From JAWXUU01 sp044426045 (GTDB taxonomy: Bacteria > Bacillota > Clostridia > Christensenellales > CAMQZB01): 64,000 bases of DNA. The first letter of the stretch is position 1. Each line of letters opens with the position of its first letter. The translations under genes and the position numbers were made by a program. Of the stretch, positions 7,457 to 17,830 are shown piece after piece. The notes below the pieces were generated by a model, which was not told the DNA's origin, searched no databases, and saw only the letters and a program-made list of their open reading frames with translations. The stretch spans positions 22,028 through 86,027 of the forward strand of contig JAWXUX010000010.1 in assembly GCA_044426045.1 (NCBI GenBank), given 5' to 3'.

Positions 7457-8635
7457 TTATATTTCTTCACTTATGTACCATTCATTATTTAAAATATGCG
7501 CAATACTACATGGCCCAGATTTGACGTTAATACGCATCACCTGCTGTAAGTTTTGAATGAGTTGCACCAACCTTTTTGGAGCTATTTCAGCACTCCATTC
7601 ATAAATAATAGTGCTGTATGCGTTCTTGCCACATCTCTCTCGCTCCGCGTCATTATCTGTAAAAAATCTTACATTATTATATAAATCCTCAAAATCATCA
7701 TTTTTGTATATCAATCCATTTTCTCCGTTTTTAATTAAAAAAGGCACAGCCCCTATTGCATGGCTTGCCACAATAGCACAGCCACTGTTCATTGCTTCAT
7801 TTAAAACAGCACCCCAGCCTTCATTAAAATCAGAAGTAAATAAAAAGATATTTGCTGATTCCATATGTGTTCTTACTTCAGCACTTGGCATGGAACCAAG
7901 CATTTTTACATGCTCATCAAGGTCTTTTTCTTTGACTAATTTACTTATTTCATCAAACATTTCACCAGTGCCTATCATTTTCAAAATAAAATTATAGCCA
8001 TCTGCTTTCAATCTTTCAGCAACTGCAATTGCTTTTTCTGGATGCTTCAAATCAATGAATCTTGCACACCATAGAAGTTCTAGTTTATCTTTCGGTTTAT
8101 TCTCTATCAATTTTTCAATATCATGCTCTTTAGTCTCTGGAAAATATCCCCATTTATATGTTCTACCTACATAGTTATTAGTCAGACTATAATCATATGC
8201 AGCATATGCACTTGCACATAATAAAAACATGTTCTTATTTTGCAGAACCTTATGATTAATAAACATTCCAATACGATGTTTTACCGATTTTAATTTATGA
8301 AAACCTGTCTTATAAATTCTTTCAGAATATCTAAACGTTAATTTTTTCTTTAGCGCACGTTTCCTAATATAACTAACTGGTGCAGCACCAATAATCACAA
8401 CATCAAATTCATTAGCTATACGTTTCGCTATTTTCTTTTGATCTTTGCTTTCATATGCCCTAATAACCCATGGATACTTTTTATTCATATCTTCATAGCC
8501 AAGACTAACAACTGATTGATTGAATGGATTAGTTGCAACAAATTTATAGTTATCTTCGCCAACCAACTTTATCAGTTCTTGAGCAAATGGCAATTGATGA
8601 TGATTTAAAAAATTACTGAAAAATGCTATTTTCAT
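7457..8635 (-). CDS. Family 4 glycosyltransferase
   Basis: 392 aa. A GT-B fold enzyme: the N-terminus reads MKIAFFSNFLNHHQLPFAQE, and the C-terminal donor-binding half has LELLWCARFIDLKHPEKA and the GT4 acidic motif EGWGAVLNEA (about residue 285). It probably transfers one sugar of the locus I repeat unit on the cytoplasmic face. It lies directly after capG with a 1-nt gap, so it may use UDP-L-FucNAc, as seen for glycosyltransferases beside capEFG in other capsules; that is inference. It is a clear paralogue of the frameshifted gene at 18819-19963. Confidence 0.85.
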   Translation of the reverse strand: MKIAFFSNFLNHHQLPFAQELIKLVGEDNYKFVATNPFNQSVVSLGYEDMNKKYPWVIRAYESKDQKKIAKRIANEFDVVIIGAAPVSYIRKRALKKKLTFRYSERIYKTGFHKLKSVKHRIGMFINHKVLQNKNMFLLCASAYAAYDYSLTNNYVGRTYKWGYFPETKEHDIEKLIENKPKDKLELLWCARFIDLKHPEKAIAVAERLKADGYNFILKMIGTGEMFDEISKLVKEKDLDEHVKMLGSMPSAEVRTHMESANIFLFTSDFNEGWGAVLNEAMNSGCAIVASHAIGAVPFLIKNGENGLIYKNDDFEDLYNNVRFFTDNDAERERCGKNAYSTIIYEWSAEIAPKRLVQLIQNLQQVMRINVKSGPCSIAHILNNEWYISEEI

Positions 8636-8636
8636 A

Positions 8637-9788
8637 CTACCCTTCCCTCCAAACCATACGATTTACTATATTCGTATAGCTTTGAATTATTTTTACTACT
8701 TTTGTGCTTACGTTTTGGTCGGTGTAGTTTGGAACTGGGATGCCTAGGTCGGCTGCCACATTCATTTCTACTGCCATTTCTACTGATTGCAGAACTTCGT
8801 TTGTTGTGATTCCCGCGATGATGAAGTTTCCTTTATCTATTGCTTCTGGGCGTTCGGTTGAAGTTCTTATGCACACTGCTGGAATTGGGTTTCCTACTGA
8901 TAGGAAGAAACTTGATTCTTCTGGCAGTGTTCCGCTGTCTGACACCACGGCGAATGCGTTCATTTGCAGGTTGTTGTAGTCATGGAAGCCTAGCGGTTTA
9001 TTTTGTTTTACTCTTTTATCGAACACGAACCCGCGTTTTGCGATGTAGTTCGCGCTTCTTGGGTGGCATGAATATAGGATTGGCATATCGTATTTTTCTG
9101 CCAATGCATTCACCGCGTTCATAAGGTTGAAGAAGTTCTCTTCTGTGTCGATATTTTCTTCTCTATGCGCCGACAATAAGATGTATTTGCCTTTTTCTAA
9201 ACCAAGTTTCGCGAGTATATCGCTAGATTTTATTTGCTCTAAATTCTCTGCAAGCACTTCCGCCATTGGCGAGCCTGTCACGTATGTTCTTTCTTTTGCA
9301 GTGCCTTCGCTGTTTAGATATCTTCTTGCATGCTCTGAATAACACATGTTCACATCCGAAATATGGTCGACGATTCTGCGGTTAGTTTCTTCTGGCAAAC
9401 ATTCGTCGAAGCATCTGTTCCCTGCTTCCATATGGAAGATTGGAATGTGCAATCTTTTTGCTGAAATTGCAGAAAGGCACGAGTTTGTGTCCCCCAAAAT
9501 CAAAAGTGCGTCGGGCTTTTGTTCCACCATCACTTTATATGATTTAGCGATAATATTGCCAATCGTTTCGCCGAGATCAGCGCCAACTGCATCGAGATAA
9601 AAATCTGGCGTGCGAAGTCCCAAATCATCGAAGAACACTTGATTTAGTTCATAGTCATAGTTTTGACCTGTGTGAACCAAGATTTGGTCGAAATATTTAT
9701 CACATTTATTAATCACAGCAGCAAGGCGAATAATTTCTGGTCTTGTGCCGATTATTGTCATTATTTTTAGTTTTTTAGTGTCTGCCAT
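8637..9788 (-). CDS. capG: UDP-HexNAc 2-epimerase, CapG/FnlC type
   Basis: 383 aa from ATG 9788, chosen because AGAGG lies 6-7 nt upstream and the upstream gene stops at 9790. It is a non-hydrolysing UDP-GlcNAc 2-epimerase-fold enzyme, with MTIIGTRPEIIRLAAVI at the N-terminus, HTGQNYDYELN, GDTNS, HMEAGNR and SDSGTLPEE. The same family includes WecB/MnaA, but the strict order capE-capF-capG points to the final C2 epimerisation that yields UDP-L-FucNAc (Cap5G/FnlC). The length fits the family. It is in a tight operon with capF and capE. Confidence 0.85.
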   Translation of the reverse strand: MADTKKLKIMTIIGTRPEIIRLAAVINKCDKYFDQILVHTGQNYDYELNQVFFDDLGLRTPDFYLDAVGADLGETIGNIIAKSYKVMVEQKPDALLILGDTNSCLSAISAKRLHIPIFHMEAGNRCFDECLPEETNRRIVDHISDVNMCYSEHARRYLNSEGTAKERTYVTGSPMAEVLAENLEQIKSSDILAKLGLEKGKYILLSAHREENIDTEENFFNLMNAVNALAEKYDMPILYSCHPRSANYIAKRGFVFDKRVKQNKPLGFHDYNNLQMNAFAVVSDSGTLPEESSFFLSVGNPIPAVCIRTSTERPEAIDKGNFIIAGITTNEVLQSVEMAVEMNVAADLGIPVPNYTDQNVSTKVVKIIQSYTNIVNRMVWREG

Positions 9789-9789
9789 G

Positions 9790-10935
9790 TTATACCTCTT
9801 CAAAATATGTGTCTGGAACGTTTGGATTGAAAATTTCGTTGCACCACATGATTGTCACCATGTCGTTGTCGCCGAGATTTTCTATGTTATGCGTTAGCCC
9901 CACTGGAATATCCACAACTTCTAGCTTGTCTCCACTCACGAAATATTCTACAATTTCGCTTGTGTTTATATTTCTGAACCTGATCACGCCGCTGCCACTG
10001 ACAACAAGGAATTTTTCGTTCTTTGTGTGGTGCCAATGTTGACCTTTTGTGATGTTTGGTTTCGACACATTCACGCTGACTTGTCCGTTGTTTATCGTGT
10101 GGATAAATTCAGTGAATGAACCTCTGTTGTCCACGTTCATTTTGAGCGGATAGCTCAAATCGTCAATTGGAATATAGCTAAGGTATGTTGCGTGGAGTTT
10201 TTTTGTTAGCGCATCTTCCATATTTGGAATTTCTAGTGTTTTACGTGAATTTTTGAATGATTGAATCATATCTACAATCTCACCTAGTGTTGCTTTGTGT
10301 TGTGGCGATACTTTGAAATATCCATCTTGAAATTCAAGCGGTTTGGCTTTTAAAGCTTTTAAACATGAATTAACGACGTCGTCAATATAGACTACTGTCA
10401 TTTCATAGTTTCTATCATTGACTGTGATCGGCAAATCTCTTGCAATGTTGTGGCAAAATGTTGCAATCGCGCTGTTATAGTTTGGTCTGCACCACTTGCC
10501 AAAAACATTTGGTAAGCGAAAAATATATGTTGTTACATCATTGTGTCTAGCATATTCAATCAGATAATCTTCGCCAGCTTTCTTGCTTTTGCCGTAGTCA
10601 TTATCCAAGCTAGCTTGAATTGAACTAGACATCAAAATCGCAGCTTTGTTGCTGTTCATTTTGAGGTTATCTAGCAAAGTTGTCGTGAATCCGAAGTTTC
10701 CTTCCATGAATTCACTGACATTCTCTGGTCTATTAACACCTGCAAGATGGAACACAAAATCACAATCTTTGCAATAGCCGTCAAGTTCTTCCGCTGTTGT
10801 TTCAATATCGCATTTATACATTTCAATCGGCGTTGCAAACTGAAATCTCTTGCTTTTGCCATCGCGAATGTTCTCAAGTTCAGCTATTAAGTTTTTGCCG
10901 ACAAATCCGTTAGCACCCGTCACTAATATTTTCAT
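9790..10935 (-). CDS. capF: CapF/FnlB bifunctional reductase with cupin domain
   Basis: 381 aa from ATG 10935, with GGAG 7 nt upstream; a longer frame exists but overlaps capE. The N-terminal SDR domain (MKILVTGANGFVGKNL, with YGKSKKAGEDY as the catalytic YxxxK) is followed from about residue 255 by a cupin (PNITKGQHWHHTKNEKFLVV) carrying the metal-binding histidines. This two-domain layout is diagnostic of CapF. CapF works on the 4-keto sugar made by CapE to give UDP-2-acetamido-2,6-dideoxy-L-talose. Confidence 0.9.
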   Translation of the reverse strand: MKILVTGANGFVGKNLIAELENIRDGKSKRFQFATPIEMYKCDIETTAEELDGYCKDCDFVFHLAGVNRPENVSEFMEGNFGFTTTLLDNLKMNSNKAAILMSSSIQASLDNDYGKSKKAGEDYLIEYARHNDVTTYIFRLPNVFGKWCRPNYNSAIATFCHNIARDLPITVNDRNYEMTVVYIDDVVNSCLKALKAKPLEFQDGYFKVSPQHKATLGEIVDMIQSFKNSRKTLEIPNMEDALTKKLHATYLSYIPIDDLSYPLKMNVDNRGSFTEFIHTINNGQVSVNVSKPNITKGQHWHHTKNEKFLVVSGSGVIRFRNINTSEIVEYFVSGDKLEVVDIPVGLTHNIENLGDNDMVTIMWCNEIFNPNVPDTYFEEV

Positions 10936-10936
10936 A

Positions 10937-11974
10937 TTACTTCTCCAAACTTGCGAGTTCGCCTCTGATATATTCAAGCGTCAAGAGTTTTTCTTTCACT
11001 TGCTCTACTGTCAAAAGTTCTGTATTATTTGAATTAAATTCCGTCAAAGTGTTGCGCTCTTTATCGCCATCTTTGAAGAATTTATCATAGTTTAAATCCC
11101 GCTTATCACATGGAACGCGGAAAAAATCGCCTAGGTCAATTGCATTGCCACACTCCTCGTTTGTGAGCAGTGTTTCATACATCTTTTCACCATGGCGAAT
11201 TCCGATTATTTTAATTTCATTTTTAGATTTGAATAACTCGTTCACAGCTTGAGCTAGTACACCAATCGTGCAAGCTGGCGCTTTTTGAACCAAAATATCA
11301 CCGCTTGTGCCGTTTTCAAAAGCAAATAACACAAGATCCACAGCTTCTTCAAGTGACATGATAAAACGCGTCATTGAAGGTTCTGTGATCGTGATAGGTT
11401 GTCCACTCTTAATTTGGTCAATCCATAGAGGAATAACCGACCCACGAGAACACATAACGTTTCCGTAGCGCGTGCAACAAATCTTAGTCTTATCTGGCGA
11501 AACAGTGCGAGATTTTGCCACAATAACTTTTTCCATCATCGCTTTTGATGTTCCCATCGCGTTTACTGGATAGGCAGCCTTGTCAGTTGAAAGACAAATA
11601 ATTCTGCTTACGCCCTCTTCAATAGCCGCTGTCAAAACGTTATCTGTTCCAAGAACATTAGTTTTCACCGCTTCAATAGGGAAAAATTCACATGACGGCA
11701 CCTGTTTCAAAGCTGCAGCATGGAAAATATAATCCACGCCATGCATAGCGTTTTTCACGCTAGCAAGATCACGAACATCACCTATGTAAAACTTAATCTT
11801 CCCCGCATGCTCTGGCATACGAACTTGAAATTCATGGCGCATATCATCTTGCTTCTTCTCGTCACGAGAAAAAATACGAATCTCACCAATATCTGTTGCA
11901 AGAAATCCATTAAGGACCGCATTCCCAAATGAACCAGTGCCCCCTGTTATCAATAGTGTTTTGTTTTTAAACAT
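10937..11974 (-). CDS. capE: CapE/FnlA UDP-GlcNAc 4,6-dehydratase/5-epimerase
   Basis: 345 aa. An SDR enzyme with MFKNKTLLITGGTGSFGNAV at the N-terminus, IFSRDEKKQDDMRHEF and a CLSTDKAAYPVNAMGTSKAM region, all typical of the CapE/FnlA branch (soluble, about 340 aa), not the long membrane-bound PglF type. It converts UDP-GlcNAc to a UDP-4-keto-6-deoxy-L-sugar, the first step to UDP-L-FucNAc. Its TAA stop abuts the capF start, so the three genes are co-translated. The family reading is secure, and the pathway follows from having E, F and G together. Confidence 0.9.
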   Translation of the reverse strand: MFKNKTLLITGGTGSFGNAVLNGFLATDIGEIRIFSRDEKKQDDMRHEFQVRMPEHAGKIKFYIGDVRDLASVKNAMHGVDYIFHAAALKQVPSCEFFPIEAVKTNVLGTDNVLTAAIEEGVSRIICLSTDKAAYPVNAMGTSKAMMEKVIVAKSRTVSPDKTKICCTRYGNVMCSRGSVIPLWIDQIKSGQPITITEPSMTRFIMSLEEAVDLVLFAFENGTSGDILVQKAPACTIGVLAQAVNELFKSKNEIKIIGIRHGEKMYETLLTNEECGNAIDLGDFFRVPCDKRDLNYDKFFKDGDKERNTLTEFNSNNTELLTVEQVKEKLLTLEYIRGELASLEK

Positions 11975-11980
11975 ACTTCC

Positions 11981-14251
11981 TCACTTTATTGACATCTTAG
12001 AAAATAAACTCTTTATTTTTGAAACAATTTTATTATTATTTTTCAAACCGCCATACTTTTTTATAATAAATTCAAAACCAAAGTTACTATATTCTTGCCA
12101 GAACAAACTGCGCGACTGCGGCCGTTCACATGGCCCAATTAACTGAGGCTGCATAATACCTTCACTGCTAGTCTGCACTTTCACACCAATCATTTCATCC
12201 AAGATTTTTTCACCTTTTGCAGTATGAGTCATAATCATTGAAACACCTAATTTATCTTCGAAATCACTCATAACTTTTTCAATCCCCCAATAGTCACTTA
12301 TTGTCAAATCAGCAGGCTTATTTAAATTAGCAAATCTACATTGATAACAACTTTCATTTGTAATATTATTTGAATAATACAAATTCATAAATGAGTTTAT
12401 AAATTTATTAGAATGTTCAACATTACCATTAGAAAATTTTATTAATGAAGAGTTGCCTCGCCATGAAACGTTTTTATTTCTAAAATAAAATTTACTTATT
12501 GAATTATTATACTTTTTCTCAATAAATCTAATATAATCTTTAAATATTATAGGAGATGCAACACCATGACATATGATATCCACCAAATATAACTGCTCTG
12601 CAGACACATTTGCATTTTTAATATAATTTTTGATCCCATACACTTGACATGAAGTTCCTGAAAATAATACTGGCTTATTATTTTTTAAATCATTAACAAT
12701 ACTTTCGTAACACATACTTATATCACTTTGAGTGTATTTTGATCCTCTTATTGGATTTATCTCATCCATGCTCTCTGCGCGAATATGAATTGTTTGAAAA
12801 TCACTATTCATACTAGCTCCATACACAACACCATCTAATTTAAAAATTATTTCCGCAATATTTGTAAATGCACCACCTGATGTACTCATTTCCCTTACGT
12901 CATCTAAACCTTTATATGCATAAAATTTTGGCAATATTAATTTACCTTTACCAACTTGAAACTCTGAGCAAACTTGCTTACACATTCCACAATCATGACA
13001 CTGTATCCTATTAATTTTAGCAATTTGAAAACCTTCAAAATTCCTTTCAAGTTTTATTGCATTGGTTGGACATATTTCCACACAAGCATTACACCCAACA
13101 CAATTATTAGCAATTTGTGTTGATAAATTTAGCGAATTTTGCAAGAACTCTTTAGATTTATTAATAGTTTTTTTATAATTATTATCCACCTCTAGATAAT
13201 TAATTTCCTGGGCTTCTTTAAATTTTTCACTGCCACTTATAAGTCGACTTAATAAGTTAACTTTCTTTAATAGCTCAAATATTCTAGTTCCACCAAATTT
13301 ATTATCATATACATAAAAATCTTTTTTAAAAATAATAGAAAATGCCGTACCGTGAAAAGAGTTTGTAAATATTGTATTTGCATTATACATTGCATCTAAA
13401 AATTCTTCTGGTCCCATATCTATTATTTGTCCATGTTTTACTTTGCGATTTTTCGCTGTCGTTATTTCAATAAGTTCGAAACCATTCTCTTCGGCAAATT
13501 TTAAGGCATCTTCTGCCATCTTTATATCATATACCATACTGTACAACAAAACATACTTATTTTTAAAGTTATTTGCAATCATTATTTTTTGATAATCCTT
13601 AGACTCTAATAAAAATACTGGATCGCACACGCATATAGATTCTTTATTGCATTTTTCTAACAAACAGCTTCTTACATCTTCTTCACGCACAGAGCAATAA
13701 TCTACATTGCTCATTAATTCTTTTACCTTTTCTATTTCACAATCTTTATATTTGTATCCTCCAAAACTAGCAGCATATGATATTACCTTATTAATCCCTT
13801 TAATATTTCCATAATAAACTGAATCAAATCCATCAGTTATTGTTGCATTCCATATTTGATCACTCCCGCATATTATTGTATCTAACCCCAATTTTTCAAT
13901 ACGATCAACATCACTGCATTTTTCGCTCATTGTCATTTTTTTTATTCTAAAATCTTTAAATTTTCTTATTCTTCTTGCTCTAGATGGGATAAATAGCATC
14001 ATAGATATACTAAGCTTAAAAACTTTTTTTATACTAAAGTTACATTGATTCTTAAAAATAGCTATCATTGTTTTGATCACGCTATTCTCAGTATCATTTC
14101 TTGTAGCCATATAATCAACAATACAACATTCATATGAATGTTGTGTTAAATAATTACTAATTGCATACGCTTGCAAATTTGCACCATAATTAATATTTCT
14201 ATGTAGAGTAACAATACCAATTCGTTCTTTTTTATCTTTTATTTCAAGCAT
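11981..14251 (-). CDS. Polysaccharide pyruvyltransferase-FrhB fusion
   Basis: 756 aa. Residues about 1-365 are a polysaccharide pyruvyltransferase domain (RIGIVTLHRNINYGANLQAY, CGSDQIWNA, FTNSFHGTAFS). From about 385 a two-cluster ferredoxin segment follows (CVGCNACVEICP, then CHDCGMCKQVC). Residues about 430-745 match the coenzyme F420 hydrogenase/dehydrogenase beta-subunit family (MSTSGGAFTN, FSGTSCQVYGIKNY, DIICHGVASP, ISDYWG). The two parts are usually separate neighbouring genes in polysaccharide loci. The first half should add a pyruvyl ketal from PEP; the job of the FrhB-like redox half in glycan loci is not settled. No frameshift is involved, as the frame is continuous. Confidence 0.85.
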   Translation of the reverse strand: MLEIKDKKERIGIVTLHRNINYGANLQAYAISNYLTQHSYECCIVDYMATRNDTENSVIKTMIAIFKNQCNFSIKKVFKLSISMMLFIPSRARRIRKFKDFRIKKMTMSEKCSDVDRIEKLGLDTIICGSDQIWNATITDGFDSVYYGNIKGINKVISYAASFGGYKYKDCEIEKVKELMSNVDYCSVREEDVRSCLLEKCNKESICVCDPVFLLESKDYQKIMIANNFKNKYVLLYSMVYDIKMAEDALKFAEENGFELIEITTAKNRKVKHGQIIDMGPEEFLDAMYNANTIFTNSFHGTAFSIIFKKDFYVYDNKFGGTRIFELLKKVNLLSRLISGSEKFKEAQEINYLEVDNNYKKTINKSKEFLQNSLNLSTQIANNCVGCNACVEICPTNAIKLERNFEGFQIAKINRIQCHDCGMCKQVCSEFQVGKGKLILPKFYAYKGLDDVREMSTSGGAFTNIAEIIFKLDGVVYGASMNSDFQTIHIRAESMDEINPIRGSKYTQSDISMCYESIVNDLKNNKPVLFSGTSCQVYGIKNYIKNANVSAEQLYLVDIICHGVASPIIFKDYIRFIEKKYNNSISKFYFRNKNVSWRGNSSLIKFSNGNVEHSNKFINSFMNLYYSNNITNESCYQCRFANLNKPADLTISDYWGIEKVMSDFEDKLGVSMIMTHTAKGEKILDEMIGVKVQTSSEGIMQPQLIGPCERPQSRSLFWQEYSNFGFEFIIKKYGGLKNNNKIVSKIKSLFSKMSIK

Positions 14252-14277
14252 AAATAATTCCCTTATTATTTTCTTCT

Positions 14278-15696
14278 TTAATCATCATTATTAATTGTCC
14301 CCCTACTTATTGTATAGATACATAGACCTAATATCAGCATTGCCAATACACGTATAATGAAACTGTATTGAAATGCAATGGCTATACTTCCAGATGCCAA
14401 TATTATTACAAATAATATTATTATAAGTTTTATATCAAAAATCATATTTAAATTCTTTTCGCATTTTTTCGTATTATAATACAAAATACTAAATCCCATA
14501 ATATTTGTTATTGCGGTGGCATAACTTGCAGCTATTGCACCAAATAGATTTATTCCTATATAATTTAATCCTAAATTAACTAATGCACTAACCATTGTAA
14601 TAGTTGACATCAAACATCTTTTATTATAATAAAATTGTATATTTCCTAATAATCCCATTAAAAATGATAAAAACGCAGCAACTATTAAAGGCGGTATATA
14701 TTGAATTGAGTCCAGATATTTCGTCGAAGCCAAAAGTATTATCGCCTCTCTAGAAAACAGCATCACTCCCACGCAAATAACCACTATTATTTTCAGATAA
14801 AAATTTATCTTTTCTTTGAGTGTATCATATTTTGCGTTTTTAATAGACTGCAATGTATATGGAATCATTGAACTATTAATTGCATTTATTATTACACTTA
14901 CAACTCCCACCATGCTCTGAGAAACAGAATAAAACCCAGTTATTTCACGCCCTACTATATTATCAATCATTAATTTATCTGTACTACCAAGTAAGTTGCT
15001 TGACAAATAATGTGGAAGCAATGGAATATTAAAAGCTAATGCGTATTTCCAATATTTTCGAAAATACAGCCTTGAACTATTCTTGTATGTAATAGCAAAT
15101 ATTATAACACCAAAAATTAGGCCAAAAATACCTGCGCCTATAACCTTTGCAATTGCCATATTTGATGGAAACAATATTATGCCTAAGATTGCTAACGATG
15201 GACTAATTATTGCACTAAGTATTGTATAAATTAACACTGGCTTATATGCATAGTTAAATCTCATGCGCACCAACCAAAAAGATATAAATGCGTTAAACAA
15301 GGTTTGGATCCACATAAATACAATATATATATTAGGCAAATCAAACACATCAGCAAATAAACTATTGAATATAATTATAAGTGTATATACAAAAAAGGAC
15401 AGTATTGATTCCAATCCAAACATACTTGATGTATATTCATTTATGTCTTCGAATTTAGTCATAGCAACATTATAAACACCGCCAGATAAATTCAATGTTG
15501 CAAATACAGAAAATAGTCCTTGTAATGTGACATACATACTTATAGTCCCATAATCTGTTACATCCATAAACCTAGTAAAAATTGGAGTGGTTATTAAAGA
15601 AATACCCTTTAAAACTATATTAGATACAATGAAACACGCCGATGCCTTTGACGTTAATGACATATTATTAAATTTTTTTAAGGCTATCCTTATCAC
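14278..15696 (-). CDS. wzx: Wzx-type polysaccharide flippase
   Basis: 472 aa, hydrophobic throughout, with about 12-14 membrane segments. The N-terminus carries the MATE/PST-family patterns PIFTRFMDVTDYGTISMYVT and FATLNLSGGVYNVAM. It should flip undecaprenyl-linked repeat units of locus I across the membrane for Wzy. It sits between the pyruvyltransferase fusion and a GT4 in the locus I operon. A relic of a second wzx is at 6052-6250. Confidence 0.9.
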   Translation of the reverse strand: MIRIALKKFNNMSLTSKASACFIVSNIVLKGISLITTPIFTRFMDVTDYGTISMYVTLQGLFSVFATLNLSGGVYNVAMTKFEDINEYTSSMFGLESILSFFVYTLIIIFNSLFADVFDLPNIYIVFMWIQTLFNAFISFWLVRMRFNYAYKPVLIYTILSAIISPSLAILGIILFPSNMAIAKVIGAGIFGLIFGVIIFAITYKNSSRLYFRKYWKYALAFNIPLLPHYLSSNLLGSTDKLMIDNIVGREITGFYSVSQSMVGVVSVIINAINSSMIPYTLQSIKNAKYDTLKEKINFYLKIIVVICVGVMLFSREAIILLASTKYLDSIQYIPPLIVAAFLSFLMGLLGNIQFYYNKRCLMSTITMVSALVNLGLNYIGINLFGAIAASYATAITNIMGFSILYYNTKKCEKNLNMIFDIKLIIILFVIILASGSIAIAFQYSFIIRVLAMLILGLCIYTISRGTINNDD

Positions 15697-15742
15697 AGTT
15701 GATTTACCTCATTACACACTATTACTTGTCGTAGTAAAAATT

Positions 15743-16930
15743 CTAAGCAAGAGTTTTTCTAATCTCCCTAGTGGCTTCTTCTTGAGTCAGCCTATCTTTA
15801 GCAGGAGTGTTTGAAACAATTTCTAATAACTCTTGATTATCAATAAGCTTTTTTACACCAAACATTATATCCTTGCTATTACGATCTACAAACAATCCGC
15901 TCTTTTCTTCTTCAATCATTTCATAATTTGATGAAATTTTAGTTACTACCACTGCTTTTTTTAACAATTTCTCTTCCCAGACAACTAGGCTAAATCCTTC
16001 GTAACTTGATGGCTGAACACACAGCGTAGCATTTTTTATATATTTATACGGATTATTACTATTTCCTATTAATATAAATTTTTCTTCCATATTATATTGC
16101 TTTATTAATGATTCTATAGTTGTCCTATACTCTCCTTCACCAACTATATACCAATATGCATCATATCCAAGATCAATCAACTCTTTCAATGATTGAACGC
16201 ATAAATGGAATCCCTTAAGTTCAACTAATCTACCTACTGAAACAATTTTTATTGCTTCGATTTTAGACATTTCACAATATTCATTAGATAAACATAGTAA
16301 TTTTTTTTTGTCTATTAAATATGCAATATTAACATACTTCATCTTATCTACATATGCAGGATATCGCCTAGTTAATGAGTTTAAAGAATTTTGTGATACT
16401 GTAAATATTTTATTTGCTTGATCAAATGCTACATTATCTAAATAACTATTCGTATTTATTTTCTCTATGTCGGTATGTATCCACAGATTTTTATTGGTAG
16501 CATTGATACAATCACCTACGTAATAACAAGCTGTACCTTCTTCAAATCCTATAGCCACATCATAATTTTTAGATATATTAAGCATCGCCTTCTTCATATG
16601 TTTCCAATCATACTTGTCTAAAGTTGTTAAATTAAGCACTTTATTTCTAAAACATCTTATAATTCTATAAATAGCCAAACCGTACTTGCGATTTTTGATA
16701 AGAGAACTGACACTTTTTAATAATGGTTGATTATATACGAGCGAATAATATGGAGAATCAGGCAATAGATTTACGTTCTTATTCAACTCATCTAATAAAA
16801 CTCTACCATCATTAAACAAATACAAATCAACTTCAATTAAAGAATAATCAATAATATTACAAAACTCTATCAATGACTTTTCTAAACCACCACAATTCAA
16901 TGAACTAGCTACAATTAAGATTTTTTTCAA
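15743..16930 (-). CDS. Family 4 glycosyltransferase
   Basis: 395 aa. A GT-B glycosyltransferase with N-terminal KKILIVASSLNCGGLEKSLI, a donor-binding half starting near KIVSVGRLVELKGFHLCVQS, and the motif PSSYEGFSLVVWEE with the GT4 acidic pair. It resembles the GT4 at 53770-54957 in locus II (same glycine-rich opening and IGFEEGTACYYV/IGFFLPFD region). It is predicted to be a cytoplasmic enzyme of repeat-unit assembly. The sugar it transfers is unknown. Confidence 0.85.
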   Translation of the reverse strand: MKKILIVASSLNCGGLEKSLIEFCNIIDYSLIEVDLYLFNDGRVLLDELNKNVNLLPDSPYYSLVYNQPLLKSVSSLIKNRKYGLAIYRIIRCFRNKVLNLTTLDKYDWKHMKKAMLNISKNYDVAIGFEEGTACYYVGDCINATNKNLWIHTDIEKINTNSYLDNVAFDQANKIFTVSQNSLNSLTRRYPAYVDKMKYVNIAYLIDKKKLLCLSNEYCEMSKIEAIKIVSVGRLVELKGFHLCVQSLKELIDLGYDAYWYIVGEGEYRTTIESLIKQYNMEEKFILIGNSNNPYKYIKNATLCVQPSSYEGFSLVVWEEKLLKKAVVVTKISSNYEMIEEEKSGLFVDRNSKDIMFGVKKLIDNQELLEIVSNTPAKDRLTQEEATREIRKTLA

Positions 16931-16932
16931 CT

Positions 16933-17830
16933 TTATTCATTCCTCCTCTTATCTATTTTATCTATTAACGAATTCGATTTTCCATCTATTACCTTTCTAA
17001 AAAACATATATCCACTAGCAACTATCTCATCATAATCATTCTCTGTATATTCTGAACAATATATTTCATAAGAATGATAATGCAGCGGTGCCCAAGCAAA
17101 ATTTGGAGTTATTTCATGTTCTTTACCTTGCTGTATTGTATTACACCTTAATTTAGAATTAAATATTATAGTGTGCCAATATATTTCATCAGGGGCATGC
17201 ACATGTTTCATAACACTATTAAAGACTTTATCATTATTATACACATCTATCAACAAGTCTACTGCCTGTCTTGTAAAGGCAGATAGCATTTGCCCAAAAT
17301 ATGGTGCTACTAATTTACCATTTAACGGAATATACAACGATTGTTTACTAAAATTCATAGTAAATATTCTGTACATTGCACTTATATAACACTTGTGCAA
17401 AAATGCATTACTAAATATTGAATCAAAATACCATTTTTTAATAATCTTATTACTAATCAGCAATATTATACGCCATAACATACTCTATATTCCTATTTTG
17501 CTCAAATTGTTGGACAATATCTTTATTACTCATAATAGGATAGTCTTCACCCGTTAACAAAACAAATCTATCAAATTTAATATTTGAATGAAATGCAGCT
17601 TCCAACAATAACATATAAGCTTGCACCACTGACCAACCAGCCCAACTGACTTTGCGTCTATTGTCTACAAAGTGTACATTATCCACTTCGTTGCATGCTT
17701 GCTTAAATTCTTTCATATCGGATTTTGAATCGACATGAACAAAGCAGTATCCACTACCATTTAAGCTTCTAATTAATTTAGATAATATATTTGGGCTTCT
17801 ATGCACTAGGATACAATATGCAATTTTCAT
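16933..17830 (-). pseudogene. GT14-like (core-2/I-branching) glycosyltransferase, frameshifted
   Basis: Two overlapping frames (17830-17453 and 17481-16933) make one gene of about 300 codons. The first half reads MKIAYCILVHRSPNILSKLI, VHVDSK, SWAGWSVVQA and LLTGEDYPI, the classic start of core-2/I-branching (GT14) enzymes. Deleting one T around 17456 gives NIADSNKIIKKWYFDSIF and restores continuity through to HAPDEIYWHTI. There is no long homopolymer at the break, so this looks like a point insertion or a sequencing error more than phase variation. If corrected it would be a beta-xylosyl/GlcNAc-transferase-like enzyme of locus I. Confidence 0.75.
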
